From DASZZV01 sp035544835 (GTDB lineage: Bacteria > Acidobacteriota > Thermoanaerobaculia > Gp7-AA8): a stretch of 26,498 nucleotides of DNA. This document shows positions 1 to 7,771 of the stretch, in pieces. The notes beneath the pieces were generated by a model that did not search any database, had not been told where the DNA came from, and was given only the letters and a program-made list of their open reading frames with translations. The first letter of the stretch is position 1, and each line of letters opens with the position of its first letter. Position numbers and translations under genes: made by a program. The stretch is taken from the NCBI GenBank assembly GCA_035544835.1, contig DASZZV010000298.1, positions 1 to 26,498 on the forward strand. Direction: 5' to 3'.

Positions 1-966
1 GTTACGCCTTCACAGATCATCGACTGCGGTGCCGGCAGCATCGAGATCGCGCACACGACGATGCGCGAGCACGGCGGCAACAAGTACGGCTTCATGACTT
101 TCGAGGATGTGCTGGCGAAGTCATCGAATGTCGGTACGATCAAAGTCGGTCTGGCCCTGGGGCCGCGACGCTTCTTCCATTACATCACCCGTTTCGGCTT
201 CGGCCGGCGTACCGGAATTGAGCTGCCCGGCGAGGCTGCGGGGATTCTCCGCAGGACCGAGCAATGGTCTCAACTCTCGAACGCCGCCATGTCGATAGGC
301 CAGGAGATTGGTGTCACTCCGCTGCAGATACTCACCGCGACCGCCGCCGTGGCGAATGGAGGAAAGCGTGTCAATCCGCACATTCTGGACAGGGTCGTCA
401 ATTCAGAAGGGGAGACTCTTTTTCGTGCCCCGATTCCTGCTGCAGAGCAGGTCATCTCGCCGAAGACGGCAGCGGTGCTGAATGAGATTCTGAAGGTTGT
501 GGTGAGCCGGGGAACCGGTCAGAATGCCGCGCTTGAAGAACACGTCGTGGCAGGAAAGACCGGGACGGCGCAGAAGGCCGGCCGCGGTGGCTATTCAGAC
601 CGCGTCGTGGCCTCATTCAGCGGGTACGTCCCGGCGGACCGTCCGCGCCTGGCGATTATCGTCGTCGTCGACGAGCCCAGGACGGCTCAATATGGCGGAA
701 CCGTCGCCGCGCCGGCCTTCCGGGAAATCGCTGAAGGAACGCTCCGCTACCTCGGAGTGCCGCCCTCACTGCCGGGTCGAACGCTTCAGTTGAATGAGCC
801 GAAGCTGGCGGTCTTCTCGCAAGGAATGCCGGCGACAATACCAGCGGGGTCGGTGCATAAAGAGGGCGACCGCACCGTGGTCGAACAACGACCAGCGCCA
901 GCAGCAATTCCAGATGAAAGTCGGGAGATTGTTCTTCGGCTCGAACCGGGGGCGACCTCGCGATGA
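1..966 (+). CDS. ftsI: Peptidoglycan D,D-transpeptidase FtsI (PBP3), 3' part
   Basis: This is the C-terminal part of the septal class B penicillin-binding protein, which cross-links peptidoglycan at the division site from the periplasmic side. The reading frame is open from base 1, so the gene begins outside the window; the ATG at 61 is internal. Two of the three transpeptidase motifs are visible: SSN at 121-129 (the SxN motif) and KTGT at 556-567. The SxxK motif with the nucleophilic serine must lie upstream. After the catalytic domain there is an alanine- and proline-rich tail of about 70 residues with no recognisable PASTA domain. The stop codon overlaps the murE ATG in an ATGA arrangement, suggesting coupled translation. 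The position ahead of murE is canonical for dcw clusters. The identification is firm; only the N-terminus is missing. Confidence 0.95.
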   Translation, partial: VTPSQIIDCGAGSIEIAHTTMREHGGNKYGFMTFEDVLAKSSNVGTIKVGLALGPRRFFHYITRFGFGRRTGIELPGEAAGILRRTEQWSQLSNAAMSIGQEIGVTPLQILTATAAVANGGKRVNPHILDRVVNSEGETLFRAPIPAAEQVISPKTAAVLNEILKVVVSRGTGQNAALEEHVVAGKTGTAQKAGRGGYSDRVVASFSGYVPADRPRLAIIVVVDEPRTAQYGGTVAAPAFREIAEGTLRYLGVPPSLPGRTLQLNEPKLAVFSQGMPATIPAGSVHKEGDRTVVEQRPAPAAIPDESREIVLRLEPGATSR

Positions 967-2450
967 AACTCAGCACACTTCTCGAGGGCGTGAAGGTCAC
1001 CGAGACCAGAGGGAATCCGGACGTCGAGATCTCGTCGGTCTGTTCCGACTCCAGGCTCGTTCGCGAAGGAGCCCTGTTCGTCGCGGTGGCGGGCTTCAAG
1101 GTTGACGGCGCGCGTTTTGTTGACAGTGCTCTGGCGAAAGGTGCCGCAGCAGTTCTGGCGGAGGCTCTCCCCTCTGTGAGCTCATCGGCGACGGTCGTGA
1201 AAACGCCTGATGCTCGCGAGGCTCTGGCCGTGGTGGCTGGAAATTTCTATGGGCGGCCCGCCGCGAAACTGCAGTTGGTGGGAGTCACTGGAACCTCAGG
1301 GAAGACCACCACGACCAAAATGCTGGAGTCGATTTTTGACGCTACCGGCGAGCCTGTCGGATTGATTGGAACCATCGACTATCGCGCAGGGGAACTGACC
1401 GAGATTGCCGATCGAACGACCCCTGACGCCATCGTTCTTCAGGAGTGGCTGGCACGCATGGTCGAAGCCCGAGTGACCCGTGCCGTGATGGAGGTTTCAT
1501 CGCACGCCCTGGCCCTGAAGCGCAGTTACGGGATCTCGTTTGCCGCGGCCGTGTTCACCAACATCTCTCGCGATCACTTCGACTTTCATCGCGACTTCGA
1601 GGATTACTTCTCCGCCAAGAAGATTCTGTTCGATCAGATCGACCGAAGCAGGCGCACTGCCGTGGTGAATGCCGACGACGTGTACGGGCGCCGGCTTCTC
1701 GACGAGCTAGGGGCGGCGGCGTGGAGCTTCGGACGTGAGACCTCCAGTGACATCCATCCCGCCCCGGGCTTCGAGATCTCGGTTCGCGGACTTCGTGGAG
1801 AAGTAGTGACGCCCTCGGGAAATGTCGCCGTGGAATCACCTCTGCTGGGTGTACCCAATCTGTACAACTGGATGGGAGCAATAGGCGCGTCACTCGCCGT
1901 CGGAGTAGCTATCCCGACCATCCAGCGCGGAATCGAAGCCCTGCAGACTGTGCGCGGCCGCTTCGAGTCGGTTTCGATCGAGGGTGGACCGACAGTTCTC
2001 GTCGACTATGCCCATAAACCGGATGCTCTGGAGAAGCTTCTCCATGCCGTCCGCGAGCTGGCGGCGGGAAAGAAGCTGGTCGTGGTCTTCGGCTGCGGTG
2101 GCGATCGCGATCGGGGCAAGCGCCCGGAGATGGGAGAGATCGCCGGACGGCTGGCCGATCTGTCGATCATCACCAGTGACAACCCCCGCAGCGAAGATCC
2201 GGAAAAGATCATCGATCAGATCGAGGAGGGGATGCGCCGGACGAAAGGCGTGCACCTTCGGATCGCCGACCGCAGGGAGGCCATCGATCGCGCCGTGAGC
2301 GAGGCCGGGGACGACACGATGGTCGTGATCGCTGGAAAAGGACACGAGAACTATCAGGTGATCGGCGATGAGATCGCCCACTTCGACGACCGCGAGGAAG
2401 TGGAATCTGCGCTCCGAAAGAAGTCGCACAAATCGGGCACTGTAAAATGA
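963..2450 (+). CDS. murE: UDP-MurNAc-L-Ala-D-Glu:meso-diaminopimelate ligase MurE
   Basis: This cytoplasmic ATP-dependent ligase adds the third stem-peptide residue to UDP-MurNAc-dipeptide. The 495-aa product has normal family length. The P-loop GTSGKTTT is at residues 110-117, and the central domain has the HFDFH segment typical of Mur ligases. The substrate-specificity motif DNPR is at residues 406-409, the form found in enzymes using meso-diaminopimelate rather than lysine, so the wall is predicted to be DAP type. The start overlaps the ftsI stop by 4 bp. Its own stop is followed by a 477-bp gap where murF would be expected. No anomaly in the coding sequence was seen. Confidence 0.97.
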   Translation: MKLSTLLEGVKVTETRGNPDVEISSVCSDSRLVREGALFVAVAGFKVDGARFVDSALAKGAAAVLAEALPSVSSSATVVKTPDAREALAVVAGNFYGRPAAKLQLVGVTGTSGKTTTTKMLESIFDATGEPVGLIGTIDYRAGELTEIADRTTPDAIVLQEWLARMVEARVTRAVMEVSSHALALKRSYGISFAAAVFTNISRDHFDFHRDFEDYFSAKKILFDQIDRSRRTAVVNADDVYGRRLLDELGAAAWSFGRETSSDIHPAPGFEISVRGLRGEVVTPSGNVAVESPLLGVPNLYNWMGAIGASLAVGVAIPTIQRGIEALQTVRGRFESVSIEGGPTVLVDYAHKPDALEKLLHAVRELAAGKKLVVVFGCGGDRDRGKRPEMGEIAGRLADLSIITSDNPRSEDPEKIIDQIEEGMRRTKGVHLRIADRREAIDRAVSEAGDDTMVVIAGKGHENYQVIGDEIAHFDDREEVESALRKKSHKSGTVK

Positions 2451-2571
2451 ATTCTTTTGCATATAAAAAGAGTTTGAAATCACATATGAAAATGGACTAC
2501 TATCAGGTCGATCCGATTGGCGGGTGTTGTGTTCCGGCTCCGCCGGCATGGGTGGGTTGGGGTGGCGCGAC

Positions 2572-2611
2572 GGTGATCATCAGGCAGTGGGACGGGGAAG
2601 GGATGATCACC
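2572..2611. repeat. 10-bp perfect inverted repeat with 20-nt loop
   Basis: The arms GGTGATCATC (2572-2581) and GATGATCACC (2602-2611) are exact reverse complements. The loop is 20 nt. There is no following T-run, so it is not a standard terminator. It could be a protein-binding site or a processing hairpin inside the cluster transcript; the function is unknown. Confidence 0.6.
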
Positions 2612-2711
2612 TCCAGACGGCGGAGCCCGAAGAGAACATCGGCCGGATTCGTTCCGCCAGGAGCAACGACGCCCCCTGGGGAGTGGTCTTCAGTCGACAA
2701 GCCGGCCGTGT

Positions 2712-2837
2712 GTGTCATCCCGAGCCGCAGCGAGGGATCTGGGCGGGGGCCTTACGCCCTTGGTATTCGACATTGTTCGCAAGCACCAAGGGGGAAGGGC
2801 CCCCACCCAGATCCCTCGCTGCGGCTCGGGATGACAC
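2712..2837. repeat. Long inverted-repeat (REP/MITE-like) hairpin element
   Basis: The 39-bp arms at 2712-2750 and 2799-2837 are reverse complements with a single C/T difference. Pairing continues imperfectly inward (about 2750-2764 with 2785-2798), leaving a loop of about 20 nt. The outer ends read GTGTCATCCCGAGCCGCAGC, a pattern I recall as widespread in intergenic repeats of several bacterial phyla, where it is often mistranslated as CHPEPQRGI-like peptides. No transposase is present, so if mobile it must be moved in trans. No terminal target-site duplication was identified. Confidence 0.85.
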
Positions 2838-2927
2838 TTTCGTCCTCTTTCTCGCTGACGCGCTCCGAAGCTCAGGGCTACAAAGCGTTGACTCGAAACC
2901 TCAACCAACACGAGAGAGAGGCCTGAC

Positions 2928-4016
2928 GTGCTCTATTACCTCTTCTTCTCCCTGCGCGACGCTTTCTCCGGATTCAACGTCTTCCGGTACATCACCTTCC
3001 GGACGGCTTATTCGGCCCTCACCGCGCTGCTGATCTCCTTCATTCTGGGCCCCTGGCTGATCAAGCGGATCACGCAGATCAAGCTGGGTCAGTTCATTCG
3101 CGAAGAAGGGCCGCAGTCGCACCAGCAGAAGGCGGGGACTCCGACCATGGGCGGAATCCTGATCAACTTCGCGATTCTGATCCCGACCATTCTCTGGGCC
3201 GACATCATGAATCCCTACATTTGGATCGTGCTGTTCGTGACCTTCGCCTTCGGAACGATCGGATTCATCGACGACTACAACAAGCTGGTCAAGAAACAGA
3301 ACCTCGGGCTCACCGCCAAGCAGAAATTCCTGCTCCAGTTCGTCGTGGCTCTGATCGCGGGTGTAGCCGTCGCCTATCTTCCGCAGATTCACAACGCCTA
3401 CTCGACGAAGCTGACGTTTCCCTTTGTGAAGCGGCTGGTGATCGACCTGGGGTTCTTCTACATTCCCTTCATCGCCGTCGTGATCGTCGGTGCCTCCAAC
3501 GCCGTCAATCTGACCGATGGATTGGATGGCCTGGCGATCGGTTCGACGCTCATTGCCGCGGTCACCTACACGATCCTCACCTACGCCGCGGGGAACTTCA
3601 AAGTCGCCGACTACCTGCGCATCGCCTGGGTCCCCGGGGCCGGCGAGCTGGCGGTTTTCTGCGGAGCGATGGTAGGAGCATCACTCGGTTTTCTTTGGTT
3701 CAACGCTCATCCCGCGGAAATCTTCATGGGTGACGTCGGCTCGCTCGCTCTGGGGGGTGCCATCGGTTGTCTGGCTGTGATCATCAAGCAGGAGATTCTC
3801 CTGGTGCTGGTCGGCGGCCTCTTCGTCGTCGAAGCGCTCTCGGTAATCATTCAGGTCATCTCATTCAAGACCACTGGGCGGCGCGTCTTCAAGATGTCGC
3901 CAATCCATCATCATTTCGAGCTTTCCGGCTGGAACGAGACCAAGGTCGTGGTGCGTTTCTGGATCGTGGCGATCATGTTCGCGCTCCTCGCTCTGTCGAC
4001 ATTAAAGCTGAGGTGA
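2928..4016 (+). CDS. mraY: Phospho-N-acetylmuramoyl-pentapeptide-transferase MraY
   Basis: This polytopic membrane enzyme transfers phospho-MurNAc-pentapeptide to undecaprenyl phosphate, making lipid I. The 362-aa length is normal. Conserved elements are the HQQKAGTPTMGG loop (about residues 65-76), the catalytic DD pair at 115-116, NLTDGLDGLA around 194-203, FMGDVGS around 266-272 and the HHH motif at 327-329. The start is GTG at 2928, preceded by a purine-rich ribosome-binding site. The stop overlaps the Shine-Dalgarno sequence of murD (GAGGTGA), 4 bp before its ATG, so these two genes are surely co-transcribed. Confidence 0.97.
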   Translation: MLYYLFFSLRDAFSGFNVFRYITFRTAYSALTALLISFILGPWLIKRITQIKLGQFIREEGPQSHQQKAGTPTMGGILINFAILIPTILWADIMNPYIWIVLFVTFAFGTIGFIDDYNKLVKKQNLGLTAKQKFLLQFVVALIAGVAVAYLPQIHNAYSTKLTFPFVKRLVIDLGFFYIPFIAVVIVGASNAVNLTDGLDGLAIGSTLIAAVTYTILTYAAGNFKVADYLRIAWVPGAGELAVFCGAMVGASLGFLWFNAHPAEIFMGDVGSLALGGAIGCLAVIIKQEILLVLVGGLFVVEALSVIIQVISFKTTGRRVFKMSPIHHHFELSGWNETKVVVRFWIVAIMFALLALSTLKLR

Positions 4017-4020
4017 ACGA

Positions 4021-5355
4021 ATGGCCAATCAATCCCCTGAAAGTGTTCTCGTGTTCGGCGCTGGTAAGTCCGGTGTGGCGGCGGCGAATTTTCTGGTCGC
4101 GCAGGGCACAGCTGTGACGATCACCGACTCGAAGAACGAATCAGAGCTACCTCTCATCGGCTCACTCTCTCCCCGAGTAACCCGCGCCTTCGGATCGCAC
4201 CCTGAGTCGCTGCTGGACGATGCCCGTTACATCGTTCTGAGTCCCGGGATTCCTATGAGCATTCCGATTCTGGCCCGCGCCGAGGCTCGAGGCATTCCGA
4301 TTCTCTCCGAGGTCGAGCTGGCTTTTCAGAATCTACAGGGAACGGTCATCGCTGTGACCGGATCGAACGGCAAGTCGACGACGACGGCGCTGATCGGCGA
4401 GATTCTGAGGGTGGCGGGGCTCGATCCGGTGGTGGCAGGGAACATCGGCGTTCCGTTGATCTCCGTGGTCGAAGATGGCGAGCGTTGCTATGTTGTGGAG
4501 CTCTCGTCGTTCCAGCTCGAAACGATCGACAGCTTTCGCGCCAATGTTGCGCTTCTCCTCAACGTCACGCCCGATCACATGGATCGATACGATTCGATCG
4601 ACGACTATCAACGTGCCAAAGAGCGCATCTTCCGCAATCAGCACGATAGCGATTTCGCCATCGTGAATGCCGAAGATCCAAGAACGGTCCACCCTCCGAC
4701 CAAGGCAGTGGTGTGGCGGTTTTCGTCTCTCAACCTGACCACGCCGGGGGCCTTTGTCGATGGCGACGACCTGGTGCTGAACACATGGAAAGGGGAGGAG
4801 CGAATCCCGCGAGCATCTCTACGAATCTCCGGCACTGCCAACGTCGAGAACGCGCTCGCGGCGTGGCTTGCCGCCCACGCCGTTGGCGTCGGACCGGCTT
4901 CCGTGAAAAAGGCCTTCGAGAGCTTCGCCGGACTTCCTCATCGTATGGTGCTGGTGCGGGAGCTCGAGGGCGTTTCCTACATCAACGACTCCAAGGGAAC
5001 GAACGTCGACGCGACTATCAAGTCGCTGGAAGGGCAGCAAGACGGCCGCGTTCTGCTCATTCTCGGTGGCAAAGACAAGAACGGGGAGTTCGAGAGACTC
5101 GGCGATCTCGTGCGTAAGAAGACCCGGGCCATTCTGACGGTTGGCGCCGCGGCGCCCAGGATTCGCCAGGCCCTCAGCGGAACGTCCGAAATCATCGACG
5201 CCGGAACGATGGACAAGGCCCTGGAATGGGCGCGGAGTCACTCCAATCCCGGCGACGTGGTCCTTCTGTCACCAGCCTGCGCGAGCTTCGATCAGTACGA
5301 CAACTTCGAGCATCGCGGTCATCACTTCGAAGAGCTGGTGAGGAATCTCTCGTGA
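4021..5355 (+). CDS. murD: UDP-MurNAc-L-alanine:D-glutamate ligase MurD
   Basis: MurD adds D-glutamate as the second residue of the peptidoglycan stem peptide in the cytoplasm. The product is 444 aa. It has an N-terminal nucleotide-binding fold beginning VLVFGAGKSG, the ATP-binding P-loop GSNGKSTT at residues 114-121, the conserved NVTPDHMDRY segment in the central domain and an SKGTN motif at the start of the C-terminal domain. A GAGGTGA ribosome-binding site overlaps the mraY stop. The TGA stop overlaps the GTG start of ftsW. Length and motif spacing are normal. Confidence 0.97.
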   Translation: MANQSPESVLVFGAGKSGVAAANFLVAQGTAVTITDSKNESELPLIGSLSPRVTRAFGSHPESLLDDARYIVLSPGIPMSIPILARAEARGIPILSEVELAFQNLQGTVIAVTGSNGKSTTTALIGEILRVAGLDPVVAGNIGVPLISVVEDGERCYVVELSSFQLETIDSFRANVALLLNVTPDHMDRYDSIDDYQRAKERIFRNQHDSDFAIVNAEDPRTVHPPTKAVVWRFSSLNLTTPGAFVDGDDLVLNTWKGEERIPRASLRISGTANVENALAAWLAAHAVGVGPASVKKAFESFAGLPHRMVLVRELEGVSYINDSKGTNVDATIKSLEGQQDGRVLLILGGKDKNGEFERLGDLVRKKTRAILTVGAAAPRIRQALSGTSEIIDAGTMDKALEWARSHSNPGDVVLLSPACASFDQYDNFEHRGHHFEELVRNLS

Positions 5356-6449
5356 GCCGGACCCTCACTTACGATCGCTATCTGTTCGGGACAGTGCTCC
5401 TCATCCTCGTGATCGGGCTGGTCATGATCTACAGCGCCTCGGCCATGATCACGGTGCAGAAGGTGGGCAACGACAATCCCTACTTCTTCCTGGTTCGCCA
5501 GTGCCTCTGGCTGACGGCCGGATCGGGGCTGATGCTCATGTTGATGAACATCGACATGAACCGACTCCGCGATCAGAGGGTGATCTATCTGCTGCTCGGC
5601 GGCATCTGTACGGCGCTCGTTCTGGTGTTGTTTCAAGCGCCGGTCAACGGAACGCATCGATGGTTCCTGTTGCCACTCTTCCAGTTTCAGCCCTCGGAGC
5701 TCGCCAAGCCGGTTGTGGTGTTGTTCGTAGCCGCGTACCTCTCGCAGCGCGAAGAGCGAATCAACGAGCTGTCGTCAACCCTGATTCCGCTGGCGGCAGT
5801 ACTGGCGATCATCGCCGGGCTGATTCTGCTTCAGCCCGATTTCGGCACGGCCGTGACGATTCTGGTTGTCGCGGCGGCGTTGATCTTCATTGCCGGACTT
5901 TCCTGGAAGCGAATCGCTCTCTTCTCGACGGCGGTCATCCCGTCGGCCATCGCCCTGGTGCTGTCGGCTGACTACCGGCGCGATCGGCTCATGACTTTTC
6001 TCAATCCCGAGGCGGATCCGCAGGGTAAAGGCTTTCAGGCCATGCAGTCGCTCATCGCCCTAGGCACCGGTGGTTTCAAAGGCCTGGGCATCGGCAATGG
6101 TCGCCAGAAATTATTCTTTCTGCCCGAGCCTCATACCGATTTCATTTTCTCGATCATCGGCGAAGAGCTGGGTTTTGTCGGCGCCTTCGTTCTGCTCGGG
6201 CTCTTTACCTTTCTGGTGTGGCGGGGAATCCAGCTGGCGATCCGCAGCAAGGACCGCTTCGCTTTCTACGCCTCGCTCGGGTTCACGCTCATGATCGGCG
6301 TTCAGGCCTTGCTCAACGTCAGCGTGGCGCTATGTCTGCTGCCGACCAAGGGATTGCCGCTGCCTCTGGTGAGTTACGGCGGGTCGTCATTGATTGCAAC
6401 CATGTGCGCGGTAGGAATTCTTCTGAATCTCTCACAGCAGCAGAATTGA
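5352..6449 (+). CDS. ftsW: Septal peptidoglycan glycosyltransferase FtsW
   Basis: FtsW is the SEDS-family membrane polymerase that makes septal glycan strands with FtsI. I chose GTG at 5352, which overlaps the murD stop by 4 bp and gives a 365-aa protein starting MSRTLTYDRYLFG. An ATG at 5226 in the same frame would extend the protein by 42 polar residues lying inside murD and is unlikely. Visible hallmarks are about ten hydrophobic segments, the KGFQAMQSLIALGTGG region, the conserved PEPHTDFIF loop and the C-terminal SYGGSS motif. A GAGGAAT stretch about 8 nt before the GTG may serve as ribosome-binding site. Confidence 0.95.
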   Translation: MSRTLTYDRYLFGTVLLILVIGLVMIYSASAMITVQKVGNDNPYFFLVRQCLWLTAGSGLMLMLMNIDMNRLRDQRVIYLLLGGICTALVLVLFQAPVNGTHRWFLLPLFQFQPSELAKPVVVLFVAAYLSQREERINELSSTLIPLAAVLAIIAGLILLQPDFGTAVTILVVAAALIFIAGLSWKRIALFSTAVIPSAIALVLSADYRRDRLMTFLNPEADPQGKGFQAMQSLIALGTGGFKGLGIGNGRQKLFFLPEPHTDFIFSIIGEELGFVGAFVLLGLFTFLVWRGIQLAIRSKDRFAFYASLGFTLMIGVQALLNVSVALCLLPTKGLPLPLVSYGGSSLIATMCAVGILLNLSQQQN

Positions 6450-6483
6450 AGGCTCGACGGTGAGTGGGATGGGCGTGAAAGGC

Positions 6484-6582
6484 GATTTCGGATTTCGGAT
6501 TTCGGATTTCGAATTTGAAGGCGACAACGGAGTGAATCTGTCTCTTTTAAATTCGAAATTCGAAATTCGAAATTCGAAATCC
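6484..6582. repeat. Inverted pair of heptanucleotide tandem repeats
   Basis: The ftsW-murG gap (6450-6611) contains four copies of GATTTCG at 6484-6511 and four copies of AAATTCG at 6549-6576, continuing to AAATCC. The two blocks are largely reverse complements (GAAATT/AATTTC-type pairing), so the transcript could form a long A/U-rich hairpin with about 30 nt between the blocks. Similar EFRIS-like spurious translations are common in intergenic DNA of some environmental bacteria. No gene is present here; the rest of the gap holds only the murG ribosome-binding site. Confidence 0.85.
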
Positions 6583-6611
6583 TATCTCGACGGCTCGTCC
6601 GGGAGTCTGCC

Positions 6612-7715
6612 ATGATCGCGCCGTCTCCCTCGACCACGCTGATGATCGCCGGCGGAGGCACGGGCGGTCACATCTACCCGGCCATCGCGATTGCCCAGGA
6701 ATACAAGGGGCGCGATCCGAAGCGGCAGGTCGTCTTCGTCGGTACCGAGTACGGACTGGAGAAAACTCTGGTACCGAAGGCCGGCTTTCCGCTCGAGTTT
6801 GTGTCGGTTCGAGGGCTCAAGGGAAAGGGGATCGGCGAGACGCTGCTGAACATCCTGCGTCTGCCGAAGGGTTTCATCGATGCCTGGCTCCTGTTGACGA
6901 AGTACCTCCCCGCTGCTGTGATTGGTGTCGGCGGCTACGCCTCCGGCCCGGTGCTGTTGGTCGCTGCCCTTCGCGGATTCCCGACCCTCATCGACGAGCA
7001 GAACGCCTTCCCCGGACTTACCAATCGGCTGCTGGCCAAAGTGGTGAAGCAAGTCGCCGTTGGGTTTCCGGAAGCGCTTCCGCGACTCGGGCGTGAAGGA
7101 GTCGTAACGGGGAATCCGGTTCGCCGGGAGTTCTTCGATTTCAAGCGGGCCGGCGGTGAGGGTGGATCCGAGCGTCAGCGTCTTCTCGTATTCGGCGGAA
7201 GCCAGGGGTCGAAGATCCTGAATGACGCTATGACCGGGGCGCTTCTCTTTCTGGCGCACCTCAAAGACCGGTTGGAGATCGTTCATCAAACCGGACCAGC
7301 CAATCTCGCCGAGGTGCAGAAGGCCTACATAGCGTCGGCATTCTCGGGCTCCAGAGTGGTTCCCTATCTCGATCCTATCGTGACCGAAATCGGCAATGCC
7401 GATCTGGTCGTTTCCCGCTCCGGCGCCATGACCATCGGTGAGCTGGCCGCCCTCGGGAAGGCGGCGGTCCTGGTTCCCTTCGCCCGAGCCACCAACAACC
7501 ACCAGGAGCTCAATGCCCGCGCCGTGGAAGCGGTGGGGGGAGCGGTCGTGATCACAGAGTCGGAGCTCACACCGGAGCGTCTGGCCGGCGCTATTTCAAC
7601 GATCCTCTCGGAATCGGGAAGGTCCATTCGGATGGGCGAGGGTGCCCGGCGTCTGGCCGCGCCCGACGCCGGAAGAAAGATTGTCGATTTAATTGAACTA
7701 ATTCAGAGAAATTAA
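6612..7715 (+). CDS. murG: UDP-GlcNAc:lipid I N-acetylglucosaminyltransferase MurG
   Basis: MurG is a peripheral inner-membrane GT-B glycosyltransferase that converts lipid I to lipid II. The 367-aa product has the N-terminal GGGTGGHIYPA loop (residues 14-24), the DEQNAFPGLTNR segment, FGGSQGS at the start of the C-terminal domain, and the donor-binding region with SRSGAMTIGEL and NNHQ. The ATG at 6612 has a GGGAG ribosome-binding site at 6601-6605, which favours it over the internal ATG at 6642. The gene is separated from ftsW by the heptanucleotide repeats rather than by the usual overlap. Confidence 0.97.
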   Translation: MIAPSPSTTLMIAGGGTGGHIYPAIAIAQEYKGRDPKRQVVFVGTEYGLEKTLVPKAGFPLEFVSVRGLKGKGIGETLLNILRLPKGFIDAWLLLTKYLPAAVIGVGGYASGPVLLVAALRGFPTLIDEQNAFPGLTNRLLAKVVKQVAVGFPEALPRLGREGVVTGNPVRREFFDFKRAGGEGGSERQRLLVFGGSQGSKILNDAMTGALLFLAHLKDRLEIVHQTGPANLAEVQKAYIASAFSGSRVVPYLDPIVTEIGNADLVVSRSGAMTIGELAALGKAAVLVPFARATNNHQELNARAVEAVGGAVVITESELTPERLAGAISTILSESGRSIRMGEGARRLAAPDAGRKIVDLIELIQRN

Positions 7716-7720
7716 TTGCT

Positions 7721-7752
7721 TTGACCCGTTGCGAAATTTAGAATCATATATA
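7721..7752 (+). promoter_or_regulatory. Possible internal promoter before murC
   Basis: The 56-bp murG-murC gap is strikingly A/T-rich. It contains TTGACC (7721-7726) followed after 18 bp by CATATA (7745-7750), in a run CATATATATAC. This resembles a sigma-70 promoter with a weak -10. It would allow murC-ftsQAZ to be expressed apart from the upstream genes. The evidence is sequence pattern only. Confidence 0.35.
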
Positions 7753-7771
7753 TACAACTAAACTATCTGAG

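Larger units (their letters stand above)
2451..2927. other. murE-mraY gap lacking murF
   Basis: In most dcw clusters murF fills this interval. Here I see no Mur ligase sequence in any frame. The first 50 bases are A/T-rich, unlike the flanking genes. A perfect 10-bp inverted repeat pairs 2572-2581 with 2602-2611. A long hairpin element occupies 2712-2837. A frame opens from an ATG overlapping the murE stop (2447) to 2926, but it reads through the hairpin and has no recognisable domain. The end of the gap holds the mraY ribosome-binding site, a GAGAGAGAGG stretch around 2912-2921. Confidence 0.7.

Noticed and set aside
2447..2926. 159-aa frame starting in an ATGA overlap with murE and filling the murF slot
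   Set aside because: It reads straight through the hairpin element, has no recognisable domain, and its middle part is the spurious peptide typical of that repeat family. The overlap with the murE stop is probably chance.
6582..7502. 306-aa antisense frame opposite murG
   Set aside because: It is a shadow of murG with unlikely residue composition, and starts inside the heptamer repeats' far side without a ribosome-binding site.
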